From Bacillota bacterium (lineage in GTDB: Bacteria; Bacillota; Clostridia; Lachnospirales; Lachnospiraceae), in NCBI GenBank assembly GCA_023415055.1, contig JAEZLZ010000058.1:1-64000 (forward strand): a stretch of DNA of 64,000 nt, given 5' to 3'. Below the pieces are notes generated by a model. That model was not told the DNA's origin. It saw only the letters and a list, made by a program, of their open reading frames with translations, and did no database searches. The position numbers were made by a program, and so were the translations under genes. Shown in pieces: positions 1-7,455 of this stretch; the stretch's first letter is position 1; every line of letters begins with the position of its first letter.

Positions 1-198
1 GAGCATTGTTTTGTCATGCTGTCAAGGGCGGCGGTAGCCAGCCAAAAAACTATATCTAGCAATTTTCAAGGTTCTGAATGAGCCTAATTTTCAGGCTCAG
101 GGTTTTCATACGTTACTTTACACTACCCTTCCGCAAGCTTGCAAATTCGTGTTGAGCTGCAGCACTAAATTACTGACTGAAAAAGCTCCTAACTCAGC
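1..198. other. Left-edge non-coding stretch with small hairpin
   Basis: No supported gene is seen. Positions 79-85 and 93-99 form a 7-bp inverted repeat (TGAGCCT / AGGCTCA) with a 7-base loop, lying downstream of the minus-strand gene that ends at 199. The hairpin could end that transcript but has no clear T run. Confidence 0.4.
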
Positions 199-936
199 TT
201 ATACTTCTATTACCCTTCCCTTCTTCAGCATAAGCAGCACTCTTTGTTCTTTTCCCCTATGATAGGTGAGTCTTAAGCAGTTCTCCTTTACGATCTCTAC
301 CTCTATCATATCCTCATAATCCTCACTCTGTGCCAACAAAAGAAATCCAAAATCAAACCAATGATATACGAGCAGCTTTTCCTTTCCTTCTTCGGTATTA
401 CTGATAAAGATAAGCTCTTCCCCTTTCGTTTCCACTAACTCTCCTACGGTAAAATCCTCCCAGCTTCCTGCAATGTCCGAACCGGTCCACTTCTTGACAA
501 GCTTTCCGTCCGTATAATCAAAGATAAAAAGTCTGTTTTTCTCCTCCGTATCGTAGAAGGTAGTCTTTTTGACCGCCGCAACGATATCCTGCTTCCCATC
601 TCCGTCGATGTCTGCCACCGTAAGCTTCCAAGGTTTTAAACCGGTGAAGTCATTTTCATATACCCGCTTCCAGTTGTTTTTGCTTTCTTTCAGTACAAGA
701 AGTCGATCTCCATAATCCCGGTCCCCATTCGTACTTACAAAAGCGTAAGCGTTTTGACCGTCAATCACATAGTCAATCAGCTGCTCATTCTTATATAGGG
801 CCTGCCGTATACGACCTTCTGGTGTTATTAAGGCTGCATGTATCTTTGGAAATAGCAACATAACGAGAATTCCGCCTAATACAAAAGTAAGGGTGGTTCT
901 ATTACCTCTGTTGTATTTTCCATCACTTCCATTCAT
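199..936 (-). CDS. Membrane-anchored VCBS/FG-GAP-like repeat protein
   Basis: This is a 245-residue protein. A basic N-terminus is followed by one hydrophobic segment at about residues 14-35, and the rest is predicted to lie outside the membrane. Near residue 110 it has the calcium-loop-like motif DIDGDGKQDIVAAV, typical of VCBS/FG-GAP beta-propeller blades. Only one clear blade motif is seen, so it may be a short or divergent propeller. The substrate or partner is unknown. It is monocistronic on the minus strand, and the upstream sequence carries a purine-rich ribosome binding site. The family assignment rests on this motif and the layout; the function is not assigned. Confidence 0.75.
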   Translation of the reverse strand: MNGSDGKYNRGNRTTLTFVLGGILVMLLFPKIHAALITPEGRIRQALYKNEQLIDYVIDGQNAYAFVSTNGDRDYGDRLLVLKESKNNWKRVYENDFTGLKPWKLTVADIDGDGKQDIVAAVKKTTFYDTEEKNRLFIFDYTDGKLVKKWTGSDIAGSWEDFTVGELVETKGEELIFISNTEEGKEKLLVYHWFDFGFLLLAQSEDYEDMIEVEIVKENCLRLTYHRGKEQRVLLMLKKGRVIEV

Positions 937-1051
937 TCCGTTACCTTTTCCTTATCATCTATTTCAGTATAAACAGGGATTTCCTAATCTATTCATTCCA
1001 TCCAGTTAAGCCATATTTTACCACTGACCTGAGGTATTGACAATACAACAA

Positions 1052-1091
1052 AAGGTCCTTAAAAAAACCTTAAGGTTTTCTTAAAGACCCT
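1052..1091 (-). terminator. Probable terminator of the zinc-ribbon gene
   Basis: An imperfect inverted repeat centred on AACCTTAAGGTT lies 34 bases past the stop of the minus-strand gene at 1125. On the minus strand it is followed by CCTTTTGTTG. Confidence 0.5.
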
Positions 1092-1124
1092 TCCTGTATT
1101 GTGATTATATATCCTGCTTAGTGC

Positions 1125-1328
1125 TTATCTTCTGCCCTGGTTTCTCGATCCGCCATGGTTATCTCTGCCGCCGTAGCCGTTATTCTTCTCGGCCTTTCTT
1201 GCTCTTCTGCAATCCGGGCATCTAACCGGCTCATTATCAAAACCTTTCTCCCTGTAAAAAGCCTGCTCACTTTCCGTAAATACGAATTCTGCTTTACAAT
1301 CCTTACATACAATAACCTTGTCTGCCAT
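1125..1328 (-). CDS. Small zinc-ribbon protein
   Basis: This is a 67-residue protein with two CxxC pairs, CKDC near residue 7 and CPDC near residue 37. It matches the short probable zinc-ribbon family found in many clostridia, which binds one zinc ion. The C-terminal tail is basic and rich in Gly, Arg and Asn, suggesting nucleic-acid contact. The ATG at 1328 is chosen because GGAGGA lies 7-8 bases upstream. A longer frame starting at 1370 exists but would put the ribosome binding site inside the gene. The molecular role is unknown. Confidence 0.8.
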   Translation of the reverse strand: MADKVIVCKDCKAEFVFTESEQAFYREKGFDNEPVRCPDCRRARKAEKNNGYGGRDNHGGSRNQGRR

Positions 1329-1549
1329 ACTACGTTCCTCCTTGATTAAAATAAAACATAAACTTAACAATAGACTTCGTTCCGATAGATTAACGCAGCT
1401 GGCCAGGGAAAATCGATCCAGACTAATTTATAGGAATAAATTGATTATATCATGCCTAATATTATTTGCAATACATTCCGGATGAATAGAAGCGTATTCC
1501 TATAAATTTTTTACCCTCGAACCGATATTGGCTTAAATAAGACACTTTT

Positions 1550-2124
1550 CTAGTACTCCTCCGTAAAATCCACCTGATTGATCAATGCCCTGTCTTCGAG
1601 ATAATTGTTGAAGTTCTTAAGGAATATCTCTCGCCTTCTTACACTGTTCGTGGGGGAGGTACCGGATGCATGAGGTGTCAGAATCACATTCTTCAGCTCC
1701 CACAGCGGGCTGTCATCCGGTAAGGGTTCTGGTTCCGTAACATCTAAGCCCGCTCCGCCGATCCAGCCTTCGGACAAAGCCTTGATCAGTGCCTCCTGAT
1801 CTATCAATGCCCCTCTGCCGATATTCACTAGAAATGCTCCAGGTTTCATCAGATGAAGTCTCAGTAGTCAGAGACTGTGGTATAGCCATCTGCACCTGCA
1901 CTTGGCAGATGGAGCCATTTTAAGCTTTTCGTCTGACTAATCTGCTCCTTTGTCATCCATCCGAAGATGATTTGTGCTTTACCAATTATGTCCGGTGTTA
2001 CTTCCTTGTCGCTCATAACCGTAAGAACCACCTGTGGTGCTACCTCTCTGATCAATCGCTGATCCTCTTCTGAAACCGCGAAGATACTTGTTGTTATGAC
2101 CAGCAACTCTACTTTATCCTTCAT
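1550..2124 (-). pseudogene. Broken D-2-hydroxyacid dehydrogenase
   Basis: Two pieces of one D-isomer-specific 2-hydroxyacid dehydrogenase lie in different frames. The N-terminal piece (2124 to 1861) keeps a good ribosome binding site and the substrate-domain motif WLHLPSAGADGY, then stops. The C-terminal piece (from about 1861 to 1550) resumes at LMKPGAFLVNIGRGALID and ends after the LTPHASG motif. About 130 residues holding the NAD-binding GxGxxG fold are missing between them. The join is a deletion plus frameshift, so no active enzyme can be made. Intact family members are about 310-330 residues. Confidence 0.85.
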
Positions 2125-2305
2125 TGATTGCTCCTCCTCTGGTTTACGATAACGTTTTAGCTCTTGATTGCTCCAGTGTACCACCCTACCGCTACAGAAT
2201 GCAGTACCTACAGACCAAAGATCGTCAATTTATCTACTATTCTGAGCAGATAGAATTTACATCAGAGGATGATGATTAATCCAGCACTTCCTGTCCGATC
2301 TTATT

Positions 2306-2334
2306 TTGACGGACGCATTTACCTATAATATACA
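2306..2334 (+). promoter_or_regulatory. Sigma-70-type promoter of the CBS gene
   Basis: TTGACG at 2306-2311 and TATACA at 2329-2334 are separated by 17 bases. Transcription would start near 2341, just before the hairpin at 2346-2376. Confidence 0.55.
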
Positions 2335-2345
2335 TAATAAATAGG

Positions 2346-2376
2346 CACCTCCAGGGTTAAACTATTCTTGGAGGTG
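2346..2376 (+). promoter_or_regulatory. Hairpin that sequesters the CBS-gene ribosome binding site
   Basis: CACCTCCA (2346-2353) is perfectly complementary to TGGAGGTG (2369-2376), with a 15-base loop. The second arm contains the GGAGGTG ribosome binding site of the gene that starts with TTG at 2384. Folding would mask the site at the very 5' end of the transcript. Confidence 0.6.
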
Positions 2377-2383
2377 ATTTATT

Positions 2384-2812
2384 TTGAAGGTAAGAGACAT
2401 CATGACCAAAGACATTGCAAGCCTAAGATCTGACGATACAATCGAGCACGCAGCCCAGCTGATGAAGCAGTATAACTGCGGTTCACTTCCGGTATGCACT
2501 CAGGACAAGCTGATCGGTATTATCACTGACCGAGATATTGCAGTTCGTTCCGTTGCTTCTGGTGAGGATGTAACCCATAAAAGGGTTGGGGAAATTATGA
2601 CGAATGATGTAGTTTTTGCCAATCCCGAAACGGACGTAAATGATGCAGCAAGAATCATGAGCGACCGTCAAATTCGCCGTTTACCTGTGGTTGAAAATAA
2701 CAGCCTGATTGGCATCGTTGCCCTCGGCGATATCTCCTTGGAGCCAGCTTGCCAGGATAGCGCAGAGGATGCTCTTAAAAACATCTCCAAACCGGGTATC
2801 AGTTTAAGATAG
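2384..2812 (+). CDS. CBS-domain pair protein
   Basis: This 142-residue protein is made of two CBS domains, at about residues 7-60 and 70-125, forming one Bateman module. It shows the usual DIMT and IGIITDRDI / IGIVALGDIS motifs. Such stand-alone modules bind adenine nucleotides and act as sensors. No catalytic or DNA-binding domain is fused. The start codon is TTG at 2384, placed 7 bases after a perfect GGAGGTG site. That site is half of a hairpin, so translation may be controlled. Partner proteins cannot be inferred from the neighbours. Confidence 0.88.
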   Translation: MKVRDIMTKDIASLRSDDTIEHAAQLMKQYNCGSLPVCTQDKLIGIITDRDIAVRSVASGEDVTHKRVGEIMTNDVVFANPETDVNDAARIMSDRQIRRLPVVENNSLIGIVALGDISLEPACQDSAEDALKNISKPGISLR

Positions 2813-2870
2813 ACTTAATTTGAACCGGTTCTTTCAATAGAAAGTACACTTCCTATGCTTTCTATTAATA

Positions 2871-2970
2871 AAAAAGGATGCTGCAGCATAATTTGTTGTG
2901 GTTATCATCATTCTCTCCATATCTGAGAAGATTGATACCACTATAATCTTTGCTGTTAGCATCTTTTTTT
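2871..2970 (+). terminator. Long hairpin terminator or repeat
   Basis: A 100-base imperfect inverted repeat starts with GGATGCTGCAGCA and ends with TGCTGTTAGCATC followed by seven T. Inner arms (GTGGTTATCA / TGATACCAC) extend the stem. It can end transcription from the CBS gene. Its length is more like a small palindromic element than a simple terminator. Confidence 0.6.
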
Positions 2971-3100
2971 GTCCGGAAGATTACTGTTTTTCCACATGAA
3001 TTAATTTATTTTAATTGAATTTATTTCCTTTCATGATACAATAGAGAAACTGAAGCGTAATATCCGCATCGAAAGAAATAAGCCTATTGGGGGAATTAAT

Positions 3101-3895
3101 ATGAAAAAACTGAACCAACCGAAGGATCATAAAAAAATCAAGGGAATATCTCTAGTTTACCTTTTACTTCGTCTATCCGTACTGATCGTCATACTGGATC
3201 AGATCAAAAGCAGAGATTATGAAAATATCTTTCTTTGCATCCTAACTCTGATCTTATTTATGATCCCCAGCTTTATTGAGAAGAGAATTCATATCGATAT
3301 CCCTGATACACTGGAAATAATCATTCTGTTGTTTATCTTTTCCGCGGAGATACTTGGTGAAATCAATGCTTACTATTTGATCTTCCCATACTGGGATACC
3401 ACCCTGCATACGATAAATGGCTTTCTTGCAGCTGCCATTGGCTTATCTCTCATCGATATCCTAAACAAAAACGATCGATTTGCCATCTCATTGTCTCCGG
3501 TATTCGTTGCCCTGGTTGCTTTTTGCTTTTCCATGACCATCGGTGTATTATGGGAGCTCTTCGAATTTGCAATGGATCAGCTCCTGGGTTTTGATATGCA
3601 AAAGGATACTTATATGACAGCCTTTCAATCCGTACTTCTGAATAAGGATGGCCTCAATTCACCGGTGAAGGTAATGGTCGATAGTGTTGTCGTAAATGGA
3701 GAAACCTGGAAATCATACATTGATCTTGGTCTGATTGATACCATGATGGATCTGTTGGTTAATTTTATCGGTGCTGCCGTATTCTCCATCTTCGGATACT
3801 TTTATATCAAACATAGAGGAAAGGGGAATTTCCTAAAACGATTTATACTGAAGTCCAATATACAAGCTTATCGAGAAAAGAACAAACAACCATAA
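3101..3895 (+). CDS. Multi-pass membrane protein of unknown function
   Basis: This 264-residue protein has about seven hydrophobic segments. Conserved-looking polar motifs are WDTTLHTINGF near residue 103 and GVLWELFEFAMD near residue 149; both sit at membrane edges and include acidic and histidine residues. Integral-membrane families with this WDTxxH pattern exist but have no assigned reaction. The start at 3101 follows a GGGGGA ribosome binding site. The gene is monocistronic with a strong terminator at 3950-4010. The basic C-terminal tail is probably cytoplasmic. Confidence 0.75.
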   Translation: MKKLNQPKDHKKIKGISLVYLLLRLSVLIVILDQIKSRDYENIFLCILTLILFMIPSFIEKRIHIDIPDTLEIIILLFIFSAEILGEINAYYLIFPYWDTTLHTINGFLAAAIGLSLIDILNKNDRFAISLSPVFVALVAFCFSMTIGVLWELFEFAMDQLLGFDMQKDTYMTAFQSVLLNKDGLNSPVKVMVDSVVVNGETWKSYIDLGLIDTMMDLLVNFIGAAVFSIFGYFYIKHRGKGNFLKRFILKSNIQAYREKNKQP

Positions 3896-3949
3896 GATTC
3901 CGGAACCATAAAGAGTACTCTACTAGAACCTTCTATTGTCTGGAATAAG

Positions 3950-4010
3950 ATATGCCCCATCCGATATAAACAGGTAATGATATGTTTATCCGGACAGGGC
4001 ATATTTTTTT
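3950..4010 (+). terminator. Strong rho-independent terminator
   Basis: Arms ATATGCCC and GGGCATAT, with an inner TCCG / CGGA and ATAAAC / GTTTAT extension, are followed by seven T. It ends the membrane-protein transcript. Confidence 0.8.
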
Positions 4011-4066
4011 ATTACATAGCTACATTCAAATTATCAAAGTATCTCTTATGTTATATCAAAACATTG

Positions 4067-4180
4067 TTAATCCAGATAAGCACTCGGTGCTGCCGGTTTG
4101 CCCATCTTTCTCTCGATAAAGGTAACCAGGAAGAAGGAAACGATACCCCAGAAACAGCCGAATGCAATGGCTATTTCTAT
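4067..4180 (-). pseudogene. C-terminal relic of a membrane protein
   Basis: Directly after xdhD, in another frame, the minus strand encodes about 37 residues and then TAA at 4067-4069. They form one hydrophobic helix (AIAFGCFWGIVSFFLVTF) and a polar tail with ERKMGKP. A stop codon sits immediately upstream and no start exists. This looks like the surviving end of a permease deleted from the 3' end of the operon. The transporter family cannot be named from so short a piece. Confidence 0.45.
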
Positions 4181-6780
4181 TTATGGTAAAAAGTATGTTC
4201 TAGCGGAAGCTTTGTCCGGAAGACACCGTCTTTTTTATAATAAGCATTCTGGCAGGCAGGTGCACCCATGACGGCAACAATTTCACCGACGCCCTTCGCA
4301 CCGTAAGCCAACTCATTTTTATTCTTTTCAATCAGGTGCATCTTTATCGGTGGCATCTGGCTTGCCTTAAAGAGTCCTAAGGTTCCAAGCTTGACCTGCG
4401 GTATTCCGTTCTTTAGCGGGAAGTCCTCCGTCAGACCGTAACCGAGTGCCATCGCCGCACCTCCTTCAATCTGCCCTGTCAAGGAAAGCGGATTGATCGC
4501 ACGACCAACATCGTGGGCAGCAACAATCTGTACTACCTTTCCCTCCAGATCAAGAATATAAAGTTGGGTAGCATAGCCATAGGCAACATGGCTTACCGGA
4601 TTCGGCTTCGGAGATCCCATGGGATCGGATTTGAAGTCATATTCTCCGATATATTCCTTCCCCTCCAGTTCCTTTAAGGTGAGCCCATTCTCCAGATCCG
4701 CCTTTAGCTCTTTGGCACTGACATGTGCTGCCTCTCCGGCAAATACGGTCTGTCTTGAGGCTGTCGTAGTTCCGGAATTTGGTGTATATCTGGTATCCGG
4801 ATGTTCTACTACCATGCAGTCTCTGGGAAGTCCGGTAGTCTCTCCGACGATCTGCAATAAAACGGTTTGTACTCCCTGTCCGATCGCACCGGCAGAAGAG
4901 CGGATATGCACCTTTCCGTCGATGATCTTGAGATTACAGCGTCCGATATCGGTGACACCTACACCAAGACCGGCGTTCTTCATACCACTGGCAATTCCCA
5001 CATAATAATTGGGATCGGCTTCATATCGTTCGAAGTCTTCCTTTACTGCTTCGAGAGTCTCCGCCATCGCTGTTCCTTCATCTGCGATCTGACCGTTCGG
5101 CAGAGCCTGACCAGGTCGAATTGCATTGCGATACCGAATCTCCCATCCTGAGATTCCGGCTTTTTCAGCCAACAGATTGATTAACGGCTCTACAACCGCA
5201 CAGGACTGAGTTACACCAAAGCCGCGAAATGCACCAGCGGGAGGATTATTCGTATAATAAGCATTACCTTCTACATCCACATTCTGATAATTATAAGGTC
5301 CACCGATGTGGGTACATGCTCTTTGAAGTACCGGTCCGCCAAGGGAGCCGTAAGCTCCGGTATCCGAGGTCAGTCGAGCGACAATCCCCTGAAGAATACC
5401 GTTTTCATCACAGCCGAGCTTGCAATAGATCTCCATAGCATGACGCTTCGGATGATAATTGATACTCTCCTGTCGGCTAAAGGATACCTTAACCGGGCGC
5501 TTCGTCAGATAAGCACAGAGAGCAGCCTGATGCTGAACACTCATGTCCTCTTTTCCTCCAAAGCCACCGCCTACGGTAGCACTTTGAATACGTACCTTTT
5601 CCTGCGGGATACCAAGGTATGTGCTGATTTCATGATATTCATCATAGACACCCTGTCCACCGGTGATTACATATACTCCATCTCCATCCGGCAATGCAAC
5701 TGCGGTCTCCGGCTCCATGAAGGCGTGCTCGGTCGGAGGCAGGGAGAAGGTCGCTTCTGCAATATATTTCGAACGTGCCAATGCTGCTTCTGCATCGCCT
5801 CGTTTCACTTCTTGATGACTGAATAGATTATTCTCAGGAATTACAAATTTACCGAAGAGTGAAAAGCCTTCCGCGTGAACCTGCGGTGCGCCGGGAAGCA
5901 TCGCTTCCACGGGGCTGCATACAGGAGTCAGTTCTTCATATTCCACCTCAACTGCCTTTACCGCCTCCATTGCCTGCTCTCTGGTCTCAGCAACTACCAT
6001 CGCAAGAGTATCGCCGCAGCATTTGGTCTCCTCACCGACAGCGATCATTCCCGGCCAATCCTGTGCCAGATGACCGATATAGCGTTTGCCCGGGATATCC
6101 TTTGCTGTATAAACTGCAACCACTCCCGGCAATGCCTGCGCTTTGGAGGTATCTATCGAAAGTATCTTTGCTCTCGCATATTTACTGAATACATTCTTGC
6201 CATACAGCATTCCTTCATAATAATAATCATCAGCATACATCGCTGTACCTAAGGTCTTAGGAATAGCATCGACACGATGTACCTTCTCTCCGACTTTCAC
6301 TGTCTGCTCTGTCTCCGGTAGCGGTGTTCCTTCCCGAAGCATCTTTGCTGCTAAAAGAATCGCTTCCTCGATCTTGGTATATCCGGTGCAGCGGCAGATA
6401 TTATTACGAATGGCATACTTCACTTCTTCGCCGGTCGGATCCGGATTCTGATCAATCAGACATTTACCGCATACTACCATGCCGGGGATACAAAAACCGC
6501 ATTGCACCGCTCCGGCCTGAGCAAAGGCATAGCCAAAGACTTCTCTTTCCCGTTCGGTAAAGCCTTCGATTGTCTGTATCTTCTTTCCCTCAAGCTTAGA
6601 CAGCTTCTGTACACAGGAACGCGAGGTCTTCCCGTCAATGATTACCGTACAAGTTCCACAGGCTCCTTCCTTACAACCGTTTTTTACGGAAGTAATTCTA
6701 AGCTCATCTCTAAGAAAGTCCATTAAAGGCATATCTTTCTCGGACTGATATATCTGATCATTAATTATTACCGAATACAT
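4177..6780 (-). CDS. xdhD: Molybdenum hydroxylase, fused Fe-S and Mo subunits (XdhD type)
   Basis: This 867-residue protein is probably a purine-type hydroxylase of the selenium-linked molybdenum hydroxylase group. Residues 1-160 hold two [2Fe-2S] sites: C36, C41, C44, C56 and C94, C97, C129, C131. The rest is the molybdopterin domain, with GGGFGGKE near residue 405, AFRGFG, and the catalytic glutamate in GAKGVGE near residue 835. No FAD domain is present, so electrons must leave through a partner, possibly YgfK. The ATG at 6780 is chosen over 6819 because GGAAGG lies 9 bases before it. It is the last gene of the minus-strand operon. The exact purine substrate is inferred from context only. 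Confidence 0.92.
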   Translation of the reverse strand: MYSVIINDQIYQSEKDMPLMDFLRDELRITSVKNGCKEGACGTCTVIIDGKTSRSCVQKLSKLEGKKIQTIEGFTEREREVFGYAFAQAGAVQCGFCIPGMVVCGKCLIDQNPDPTGEEVKYAIRNNICRCTGYTKIEEAILLAAKMLREGTPLPETEQTVKVGEKVHRVDAIPKTLGTAMYADDYYYEGMLYGKNVFSKYARAKILSIDTSKAQALPGVVAVYTAKDIPGKRYIGHLAQDWPGMIAVGEETKCCGDTLAMVVAETREQAMEAVKAVEVEYEELTPVCSPVEAMLPGAPQVHAEGFSLFGKFVIPENNLFSHQEVKRGDAEAALARSKYIAEATFSLPPTEHAFMEPETAVALPDGDGVYVITGGQGVYDEYHEISTYLGIPQEKVRIQSATVGGGFGGKEDMSVQHQAALCAYLTKRPVKVSFSRQESINYHPKRHAMEIYCKLGCDENGILQGIVARLTSDTGAYGSLGGPVLQRACTHIGGPYNYQNVDVEGNAYYTNNPPAGAFRGFGVTQSCAVVEPLINLLAEKAGISGWEIRYRNAIRPGQALPNGQIADEGTAMAETLEAVKEDFERYEADPNYYVGIASGMKNAGLGVGVTDIGRCNLKIIDGKVHIRSSAGAIGQGVQTVLLQIVGETTGLPRDCMVVEHPDTRYTPNSGTTTASRQTVFAGEAAHVSAKELKADLENGLTLKELEGKEYIGEYDFKSDPMGSPKPNPVSHVAYGYATQLYILDLEGKVVQIVAAHDVGRAINPLSLTGQIEGGAAMALGYGLTEDFPLKNGIPQVKLGTLGLFKASQMPPIKMHLIEKNKNELAYGAKGVGEIVAVMGAPACQNAYYKKDGVFRTKLPLEHTFYHK

Positions 6781-6835
6781 GTCGGATACCTTCCTTTCTA
6801 TCTCCGCTTCCTTATCCAATCTTCATAATCTGTAT

Positions 6836-7420
6836 TCAAGGACAAATCATATCCTTGGTGTCAATGTCCTCAAGTTCCTTTTCCCACGTGACTGTCACTG
6901 TCTCGACATCCTCCGGATGGAGCTTCAAAACCTTCTTGCCACCGGTATCATGTGTCAAGGCAAACAGCTCCTCATAATATTTTCTACTGAAGATACAGGG
7001 GTTGCCGATTACATCATGATAAGCGAGTGCTGCAATGTTTTTATCCGTATGCAAAAATGTCTCAATTAGTTTCTTGATGGAAGAGCTCTTCAGATACGGC
7101 TGATCGCAGACGCCAAACATTACACCCTCCAAAGAAGGATCTCTCCCAAGGGCTGCCTCTAATCCAAGATGAATGGAATGTGAGATTCCGTGCTCGGGTT
7201 CTGTGTTCATCACAGCTTCAAAACCAAACCCTGCAGCTCCCTTCACTATCTCATCATATTGAGTTACGATGAGCTTTGGACTCAAAGGCAGGTCCGCCAT
7301 TCGTTCAAGAATGTGTTGATACATCTTCTTGCCTTCCACAAGCTCCAATAGTTTTATGCCTTGGTATCTGGTACTGTTTCCTGCTGCCAGAAGTACAATC
7401 CCTAGCTTCTCTCTGCCGAT
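6836..7420 (-). CDS. mocA: MocA-like molybdenum cofactor nucleotidyltransferase, apparent ATC start
   Basis: This is a GT-A fold nucleotidyltransferase of the MobA/MocA type that adds a nucleotide to molybdopterin, fitting its place just before xdhD. The signature LLAAGNSTRYQGIKLLEL is complete, and GVCDQPYL gives the metal-binding aspartate. The first ATG/GTG/TTG codon in frame is TTG at 7348, which would remove the whole signature. A perfect AGGAGGGG site at 7434-7427 lies 6 bases before an ATC codon at 7420. Starting there gives 194 residues, the normal family length. Either ATC is used as a rare start or the start codon has mutated. Confidence 0.82.
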   Translation of the reverse strand: MGREKLGIVLLAAGNSTRYQGIKLLELVEGKKMYQHILERMADLPLSPKLIVTQYDEIVKGAAGFGFEAVMNTEPEHGISHSIHLGLEAALGRDPSLEGVMFGVCDQPYLKSSSIKKLIETFLHTDKNIAALAYHDVIGNPCIFSRKYYEELFALTHDTGGKKVLKLHPEDVETVTVTWEKELEDIDTKDMICP

Positions 7421-7455
7421 GGTGATCCCCTCCTAATTTCTGTTTTATCGAATGC

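Noticed and set aside
1..75. The minus strand reads AACCTTGAAAATTGC, like the spacer near rRNA genes.
   Set aside because: No rRNA sequence follows within the window, so it cannot be supported.
3977..4189. A 70-residue plus-strand frame after the membrane protein gene.
   Set aside because: It begins inside a terminator and overlaps the xdhD end and the permease relic; composition looks random.
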